Shown here one piece after another: positions 6,228-10,656 of a stretch of 10,656 nucleotides of DNA. Made by a program: the position numbers and the translations under genes. The notes beneath the pieces are model-generated. The model did not search any database. It had not been told where the DNA came from and saw only the letters and a list, made by a program, of their open reading frames with translations. The stretch comes from Pseudomonadota bacterium (GTDB lineage: Bacteria; Desulfobacterota; JADFVX01): contig JADFVM010000140.1 in NCBI GenBank assembly GCA_015222555.1, forward strand, positions 1 to 10,656. The letters are read 5' to 3'. Every line of letters begins with the position of its first letter. Position 1 is the stretch's first letter.

Positions 6228-8321
6228 TCAGCTTAGTTTTTTATAGAGCTCAAGAGGTAAAATAACGGTAAATGTGCTCCCTTCCTTTACTTTACTTTCA
6301 ACCTCGATCCGGCCTTCCATACATTCTACCAGTTTTTTTGTGATTGCAAGGCCCAGTCCGGTGCCCCCGTATCTCCGCGTAGATGACATGTCGACTTGCG
6401 TAAATTTTTCAAATATATGGTCCAGTTTTTCATTTGGAATACCAAGCCCTGTATCCTCGACAGATATTCGTACCAGGAATTCATTGCCTGTCCCCTCTTC
6501 CTTTTCAATACTTATTAGAACATGACCTTTTTCGGTAAACTTCTGGGCGTTGCTGACTAAATTTATCAGTACCTGATGAATGCGGAGTTGATCTCCAATA
6601 AATATGTCCGGTAGTTCCGGGCTGTATTTTGTTATGATTTCAACAGTAGTATTTTTCTTTTTTTCGCCACTCACAACCGCTGATATCTCGTTTGTCAGAG
6701 ACTTCAGGCTGAAGGGCGCCTTTTCCAGAACCAGTTTTCCAGTTTCAATTTTGGAGATGTCGAGGATATCATTAACGAGATAGAGTAAATGTTTGCCGGC
6801 ATTTTCTATATAGGTAACGCTTTTTTCTTGGTTTTCATTTAAGTCTCCATCCATTCCCATATTAAGAGCCTGCGAAAAGCCGATGACAGAATTTAATGGT
6901 GTTCTCAACTCATGAGACATAGTCGCAAGAAATTCGCTCTTGGCCTGATTAGCCTCTTCTGCAGCCTCCTTGGCTTTCCGTAGATCCTTGTTTCTTTTTT
7001 CAAGGTCATTTCTGTAGCCGCGTAACTTGTTTACCATGTTATTGAAGCTTCTGCCCAGTTCTCCGATTTCATCTTTTGAATCAATCTCGACCTGAACATT
7101 GTAGTCGCCATCTTCCACCTCTTTGGTTGCTTCAGAGAGTTTGATGATAGGCGCCGATGTTTTGGTCGCGAAACGATAGGCAAGAATAGCGATAAGAAAA
7201 GTACTGAGCAGAGAAATCGTAATAATAATTTTCAACAAACGAAAGGAAAGTAGAAGGATCTCATCTTTGTCCTGTTCGGCAACGATGGTCCACTTCATGT
7301 CAAAGACACACATCGATGCCCCACCGACCATGGTACCGTTATAGTTAGGATAGATTTCCTGTGCTTCACGGACTTGCAGTGAATCATCAATGCATCGTTT
7401 CCATGGAAGGGTTTTGACCTCCTGCTCAAGCACGGTATTTCTGATCCCCTTTAAGGCTTTAGACTGGGTGATCATGTAGCCATCCCGGTTTACCAGGTAA
7501 AAGTCAGTAGATGGAGTATAGCCGGCAAAGAAGAGCTTTCCGCCTATCTGGTTGCCGATATCACCGGTGACAAGGTCCGTCAAAATTTTTGTATTAACCT
7601 TTATGCCAACGACGCCAAGTAAGTCCTTTCCCCCTTGTTCACTATGCTTACGGTGAGCATCTTCACTGACAGGCGCGGAAAATGAGAGAACTGTCCCTCC
7701 ATCAAGATCATTATGAACATCTTCTGTATAGATATCAGTCATCCCTTTTTTGAATAGTGAGCTGGCAGAGAGGTCTGTTCCAATATTTTTTCTTTTGGAA
7801 GAGGCGATAACAATACCTCTCTTATCAATGACAAAAATCTCTTCAAACCTGTGAAGCCGCCCATTAAGCCTATAAATATCCCATTTAACATCCCTGCCGA
7901 AAACTTTATGAAGAGCAAGACCTTTTTCTTTTTCCGCCTTCATGACATGCTCATTAAGAATAGAGGCCTCCCTCAAATTTTCCAGGTAGAGGGAAAGATT
8001 TTCAGCAGAATTTTTTTTATCTAAATGAGCGGATTCATAGGATTCCCTTAAAGCCTGATGGATATACTCGTCGCTTCCCAGGTAATTAGCAAGGTAGCGT
8101 TGACTCTTCATAAAATCGAGGAGGTGGATATATTTTGCATCAATAATATTCATGAGGTCATTAAGTTTGGTATAGGAAATGTTGCTTGAGGTGTTTGTAT
8201 AAACTATAAAGCTGCCTAATAAACTGGGAATAAGAGAAACAAAGACGATGGCAATGAGAATTTTTGCTCGGATGGATGTCGTTGATATGGGGGGGGAGAG
8301 TTTCTCGTGCCTTGAGGTCAA
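6228..8321 (-). CDS. Membrane-bound sensor histidine kinase (dCache-HAMP-HisKA-HATPase)
   Basis: The 697-residue protein has a first membrane segment (about 20-41) and a periplasmic sensor (42-360). The sensor has two PAS-like lobes, with IFVIDKRGIVIASS (162-175) and FYLVNRDGYMITQS (274-287), as in double-Cache domains. A second membrane segment (361-383), HAMP (384-436), coiled coil (436-462), HisKA and HATPase follow. Phospho-acceptor His470 lies in SHELRTPLNSVIGFS. The ATP site shows HQVLINLVSNAQKF (N box), DTGLGIP, FEKFTQ and GGTGLGLAI. It should bind an outside ligand and autophosphorylate. There is no receiver domain and no regulator gene in view, so its partner and ligand are unknown. 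The start is TTG 8321, supported by AGGAG on the minus strand (8330-8334) eight bases upstream. The next Met (57) would delete the first membrane segment. Confidence 0.94.
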   Translation of the reverse strand: MTSRHEKLSPPISTTSIRAKILIAIVFVSLIPSLLGSFIVYTNTSSNISYTKLNDLMNIIDAKYIHLLDFMKSQRYLANYLGSDEYIHQALRESYESAHLDKKNSAENLSLYLENLREASILNEHVMKAEKEKGLALHKVFGRDVKWDIYRLNGRLHRFEEIFVIDKRGIVIASSKRKNIGTDLSASSLFKKGMTDIYTEDVHNDLDGGTVLSFSAPVSEDAHRKHSEQGGKDLLGVVGIKVNTKILTDLVTGDIGNQIGGKLFFAGYTPSTDFYLVNRDGYMITQSKALKGIRNTVLEQEVKTLPWKRCIDDSLQVREAQEIYPNYNGTMVGGASMCVFDMKWTIVAEQDKDEILLLSFRLLKIIITISLLSTFLIAILAYRFATKTSAPIIKLSEATKEVEDGDYNVQVEIDSKDEIGELGRSFNNMVNKLRGYRNDLEKRNKDLRKAKEAAEEANQAKSEFLATMSHELRTPLNSVIGFSQALNMGMDGDLNENQEKSVTYIENAGKHLLYLVNDILDISKIETGKLVLEKAPFSLKSLTNEISAVVSGEKKKNTTVEIITKYSPELPDIFIGDQLRIHQVLINLVSNAQKFTEKGHVLISIEKEEGTGNEFLVRISVEDTGLGIPNEKLDHIFEKFTQVDMSSTRRYGGTGLGLAITKKLVECMEGRIEVESKVKEGSTFTVILPLELYKKLS

Positions 8322-8329
8322 AATGCTAT

Positions 8330-8334
8330 CTCCT
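8330..8334 (-). promoter_or_regulatory. Ribosome binding site that sets the TTG start of the histidine kinase
   Basis: Read on the minus strand this is AGGAG, eight bases before TTG 8321. It is the only strong ribosome binding site near the 5' end. It places the start ahead of the first membrane segment, which an internal ATG would remove. Confidence 0.65.
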
Positions 8335-8480
8335 ATCTGATCTAAATTCAGTACGACGACTTGAAATTTTTTTATCCTAACATAACAGAAAGATCTTGTC
8401 CTGAGATAAGATTTATCAACTTTTTATGAGACTTAAAAAGATTTCAGTGAGGGAGATGTTGCGGGTTAAGAAAGGGGATG

Positions 8481-8528
8481 CTTGAAAAAGCCTGTTATAC
8501 CCTTCGACAAGCTCAGGGTGACAGAGCA
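8481..8528 (+). repeat. 48-base dispersed repeat, copy 2
   Basis: It has the same length and orientation as copy 1 (2414-2461), differing at two positions (CCTGTT, CAAGCTC). The core arms ACCCT and AGGGT can pair. It lies between the leftward SulP gene (upstream) and the kinase gene, about 90 bases after the SulP stop. Its orientation relative to the preceding gene is opposite to that of copy 1, which argues against a fixed terminator role. Confidence 0.8.
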
Positions 8529-8619
8529 TGAAGGGGTAATCTTTGACGCCTTATTTCCCTCCTATATTACAATAACTCGGTAGCCGGAAGGTCCAAACAA
8601 TAAGAGGATTAATTAAAAG

Positions 8620-10152
8620 TTAGAAGGCCAGCTTATCATCGGCAACATGGTATTGCGGATCATCCTTGATATTGACTTCAACAAGATTCCCCGCTTTTTC
8701 AAGCAGATCCCGACATTCCATACTTAAATGGCAGAGATGAAGCTTCTTGCCTGCCTTTGTGTAGCGCTCGGCCAGCGAATCGATGGCCTCGATGGCCGAG
8801 TGGTCGGCAACACGTGAGTTGGCAAAGTCTATTACGACTTCATCGGGGTCTTTGAGAGGATCAAAGATTTCGCCAAAGCGGTGGATGGAGGCAAAAAAGA
8901 GAGGACCCTTTAATTTATATACCTTTGCACCCTCCGGATTGATAAGTGTTTCCGCATGGATTTCCTTTGCATGCTTCCAGGCAAATACGAGGGCGGAAAC
9001 AATGACACCGACAATGACGGCAATGGCAAGATCCGTAAATACGGTAACCAAAGCGACAAGAACGATGACAAAAAAATCTTCATGAGGAACGCGTTTTATC
9101 ATCCTGAATGACCCCCATTCAAAGGTTCCAAGGACAACCATGAACATGATCCCGATAAGGGCTGCAACGGGAATCATCTCGATGAGAGAGGAGCCGAAAA
9201 GAATAAAGCTCAATAAAAAGAGCGCCGCAGAGATGCCGGAGAGGTTACGCTGACCGCCTGAGCTGATATTGATCATACTCTGACCGATCATGGCACAGCC
9301 TCCCATTCCGCTAAAAAGTCCCGTAAAAATATTCGCCGTCCCCTGTCCTATGCAGACACGGTTGCCCTTTCCACGGGTTTCCGTCATTTCATCAATGACG
9401 CTCATCGTAAGAAGAGACTCAATCAAACCGATGGCGGCAAGGATGATGGCATAGGGAAAGATGATCTTAATCATTTCCAGGTTAAAAGGGACCCCGGGAA
9501 TATGAAAGGGTGGAAATCCTCCACCGATGCTGGCAATATCACCAACCGTCTTGGTGTTTAGCCCTCCGAAGATAACGATAAGAGAAATGGCAAGAATGGC
9601 GATGAGGCCGGCAGGAAGGGCGCGTGTAATTTTTGGTAAATAATGCATGATAAACATGGTCCCGAAAACAAGCGCCAGCATAAGCCCCAACTGCCCTTTA
9701 GGTAGCCAGCTTAGACTGCCATCGGGAAGGGTCAACTGAAATTGAGGAATCTGAGCCAGAAAAATAACAATGGCCAGGCCATTGACAAAACCGAGCATCA
9801 CCGGGAAAGGGACCATCCGGATAAACTTACCCAGTTTAAGAAGGCCGGCTGCAATTTGAAGGGCGCCCATTAAGACAACGGTGGCAAAGAGATATTCCAC
9901 ACCATGGCTTGCAACAAGACTGACCATGACGACAGCCAGGGCACCCGTTGCACCGGAAATCATCCCCGGTCGTCCACCGATGAGCGCTGTGATGAGTCCC
10001 ACCATAAAGGCGGCATAAAGTCCCGTAAGCGGATGGACTCCTGCCACAAATGAAAAGGCAACGGCCTCCGGCACAAGCGCCAGTGCGACAGTTAAACCGG
10101 ATAAAACATCATCTTTAGCACGCGCAGCATGCTTATAATATAGAGCAAACAT
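8620..10152 (-). CDS. SulP family (SLC26-type) inorganic anion transporter with STAS domain
   Basis: The 510-residue inner-membrane protein is a full-length SulP carrier. The N-terminal signature is LVPEAVAFSFVAGVHPLTGLYAAF (about 26-49). GLIESLLTMSVID (242-254), IGQGTANIFTGLFSGMGGCAMIGQS (268-292) and the following helices complete the transport core. A cytoplasmic STAS domain occupies about 407-495, with VVIDFANSRVADHSAIEAI and Ser452 at the position of the regulatory serine of anti-sigma antagonists. Family members carry sulfate, bicarbonate or other anions, usually by proton or sodium symport; the substrate cannot be read from this sequence. ATG 10152 is preceded by AGGAG (10158-10162 on the minus strand) at five bases. 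No sulfur-assimilation or carbonic-anhydrase gene is adjacent. It is divergent from the phnA-like remnant. Confidence 0.94.
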   Translation of the reverse strand: MFALYYKHAARAKDDVLSGLTVALALVPEAVAFSFVAGVHPLTGLYAAFMVGLITALIGGRPGMISGATGALAVVMVSLVASHGVEYLFATVVLMGALQIAAGLLKLGKFIRMVPFPVMLGFVNGLAIVIFLAQIPQFQLTLPDGSLSWLPKGQLGLMLALVFGTMFIMHYLPKITRALPAGLIAILAISLIVIFGGLNTKTVGDIASIGGGFPPFHIPGVPFNLEMIKIIFPYAIILAAIGLIESLLTMSVIDEMTETRGKGNRVCIGQGTANIFTGLFSGMGGCAMIGQSMINISSGGQRNLSGISAALFLLSFILFGSSLIEMIPVAALIGIMFMVVLGTFEWGSFRMIKRVPHEDFFVIVLVALVTVFTDLAIAVIVGVIVSALVFAWKHAKEIHAETLINPEGAKVYKLKGPLFFASIHRFGEIFDPLKDPDEVVIDFANSRVADHSAIEAIDSLAERYTKAGKKLHLCHLSMECRDLLEKAGNLVEVNIKDDPQYHVADDKLAF

Positions 10153-10229
10153 AAAATCTCCTGAAATGTAACTTTTCCTTGAAACTAAGAATGTAAAACA
10201 GTGGAAAAACTAAGGATAAAATAGGGGTT

Positions 10230-10245
10230 GCGATGAATGCATCGC
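10230..10245. promoter_or_regulatory. Inverted repeat between divergent genes, possible operator
   Basis: GCGATG (10230-10235) and CATCGC (10240-10245) form perfect six-base arms around AATG. It lies 78 bases upstream of the SulP start and 29 bases upstream of the short ORF's GTG. No T-run flanks it on either strand, so an operator or mRNA hairpin fits better than a terminator. A motif this short could be chance. Confidence 0.3.
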
Positions 10246-10273
10246 GTTACCAAACTGCGTGGAGGAAAAAACC

Positions 10274-10333
10274 GTGAACAGTGACTATTTACTTCAATTT
10301 ACCAAACCGCTTTATTTATCCATGACTTTATAA
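10274..10333 (+). CDS. Possible 19-residue leader peptide or gene remnant
   Basis: GGAGG (10261-10265) sits eight bases before GTG 10274, the best-placed ribosome binding site in the window. The frame encodes MNSDYLLQFTKPLYLSMTL and ends at TAA 10331. I recognise no family. It may be a leader peptide for the downstream phnA-like gene, the surviving 5' end of a lost gene, or chance. There is no run of a single regulatory amino acid and no attenuator hairpin with a T-run after it, so classic attenuation is not supported. Confidence 0.3.
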   Translation: MNSDYLLQFTKPLYLSMTL

Positions 10334-10479
10334 CACAAAGCCGCCATTTTTTCAATCCATTTCAAAGATGAGTAGAAAGCAGGGACACTTGGCCACTTTC
10401 AAAATTCTCTATTTAAAATGAGTGGGCAAACTGGCATAATAGATAAAACTTAAATTAATAATGCTCACGCGAGGAAATT

Positions 10480-10656
10480 GTGGATGTAAAAGATAGCAAT
10501 GGAAACAAGCTTAATGACGGGGATTCTGTACAGATGATTTAAAAGATTCTTCCTCTACCCTCAAGCGAGGAACGCTAATGAAGAATATCCGTCTTACTTC
10601 TAAAGATGGAGAAGTTGAGTGTCGCGCCGGGAAAGGGACCGTTGTGCTCAAAACAT
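10480..10656 (+). pseudogene. phnA: PhnA/YjdM-type gene, apparently frameshifted; runs off the window
   Basis: From GTG 10480 (GAGG at 10471-10474) the frame reads VDVKDSNGNKLNDGDSVQMI and then stops at TAA 10540. That matches the start of the PhnA C-terminal domain (VKD.NGN.L.DGDSV..I). The rest of the domain continues in another frame from about 10539: KDSSSTLKRGTLMKNIRLTS, then KDGEVECRAGKGTVVLKT to the window end. Family members have about four or five extra residues (KDLKV-like) at the junction, so a loss of about 13 bases would explain both the missing residues and the shift. The zinc-ribbon N-terminus of E. coli YjdM is absent, as in short PhnA-domain homologues. Despite its name, the family's role in phosphonate use is not established. 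A sequencing error or an internal restart at ATG 10578 (CGAGGA at 10566-10571) remains possible. Confidence 0.65.

Larger units (their letters stand above)
8322..8619. other. Spacer between the SulP and kinase genes (298 bases), no gene seen
   Basis: It carries copy 2 of the 48-base repeat (8481-8528) and the kinase ribosome binding site. The part nearest the kinase is AT-rich and must hold its promoter if the kinase is transcribed separately, but I found no pair of -35 and -10 boxes worth naming. No T-tailed terminator for the SulP gene is evident. Confidence 0.5.
10153..10479. other. Intergenic region between divergent SulP and phnA-like genes (327 bases)
   Basis: It contains the SulP ribosome binding site, an inverted repeat (10230-10245), a 19-codon ORF with a strong ribosome binding site (10274-10333), and an AT-rich stretch (about 10388-10440). 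That stretch carries GGCCACTTT, AAAATGAGTGGGC and TGGCATAAT (10432-10440). CATAAT preceded by TG could serve as an extended -10 for the phnA-like gene. I see no other gene. Confidence 0.5.

Noticed and set aside
8783..9085. 100-residue plus-strand open frame inside the SulP gene
   Set aside because: It is the antisense shadow of a clear SulP/STAS coding frame, with no ribosome binding site.
118..10656. A new defence, secretion or biosynthetic system spanning the window
   Set aside because: Most genes belong to known, functionally unrelated families with ordinary spacing. Apart from the membrane protein-lipoprotein pair, no set of unknown genes is clustered tightly enough to suggest a joint system.

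Overview
The window looks like ordinary chromosomal DNA from a Gram-negative bacterium. Evidence for an outer membrane is indirect: a lipoprotein with Ser after the lipobox Cys, and a two-membrane-segment sensor kinase. The gene mix (class III fructose-bisphosphatase, VF530/DUF2132 protein, single-RRM protein, rhomboid with an extra N-terminal domain, PhnA-like gene) plus several intergenic palindromic repeat families would fit a deltaproteobacterium (Desulfobacterota) or a relative. That placement is an inference with modest confidence. I see no rRNA, tRNA, CRISPR array, complete insertion sequence or phage genes.

Layout. Positions 5-57 hold repeats of the 'GGGAATCCAG / CCGGATCAAGTCCGG' type. 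A class III fructose-1,6-bisphosphatase runs leftward (118-1953). Rightward, divergent from it, are a small VF530-family protein (2160-2390) and, after a repeat-rich spacer, an RRM protein (2736-3002). A second rightward group follows: an unrecognised multi-pass membrane protein (3250-4047), a 77-residue lipoprotein (4081-4314), a YaiI/DUF188 protein (4422-4877) and a rhomboid protease (4936-5832). It ends at a clear intrinsic terminator (5852-5886). Leftward genes fill the right half: a hybrid-free sensor histidine kinase (6228-8321, TTG start) and a SulP anion transporter with a STAS domain (8620-10152). At the right edge, divergent from the transporter, is a PhnA/YjdM-type gene that appears broken by a frameshift (10480 to the window end).

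How the genes fit together. They do not form one obvious pathway. Fructose-bisphosphatase serves gluconeogenesis. The RRM and VF530 proteins are small nucleic-acid-binding proteins. The membrane protein and lipoprotein are separated by 33 bases and are probably co-transcribed. The histidine kinase has no response regulator in view, and its link to the SulP gene is only proximity on the same strand.

The points most worth a second look are the disrupted phnA-like gene, a 48-base repeat present twice about 6 kb apart, the unknown membrane protein with a possible internal duplication, and a 19-codon ORF with an unusually good ribosome binding site near 10274. I found no convincing new multi-gene system.
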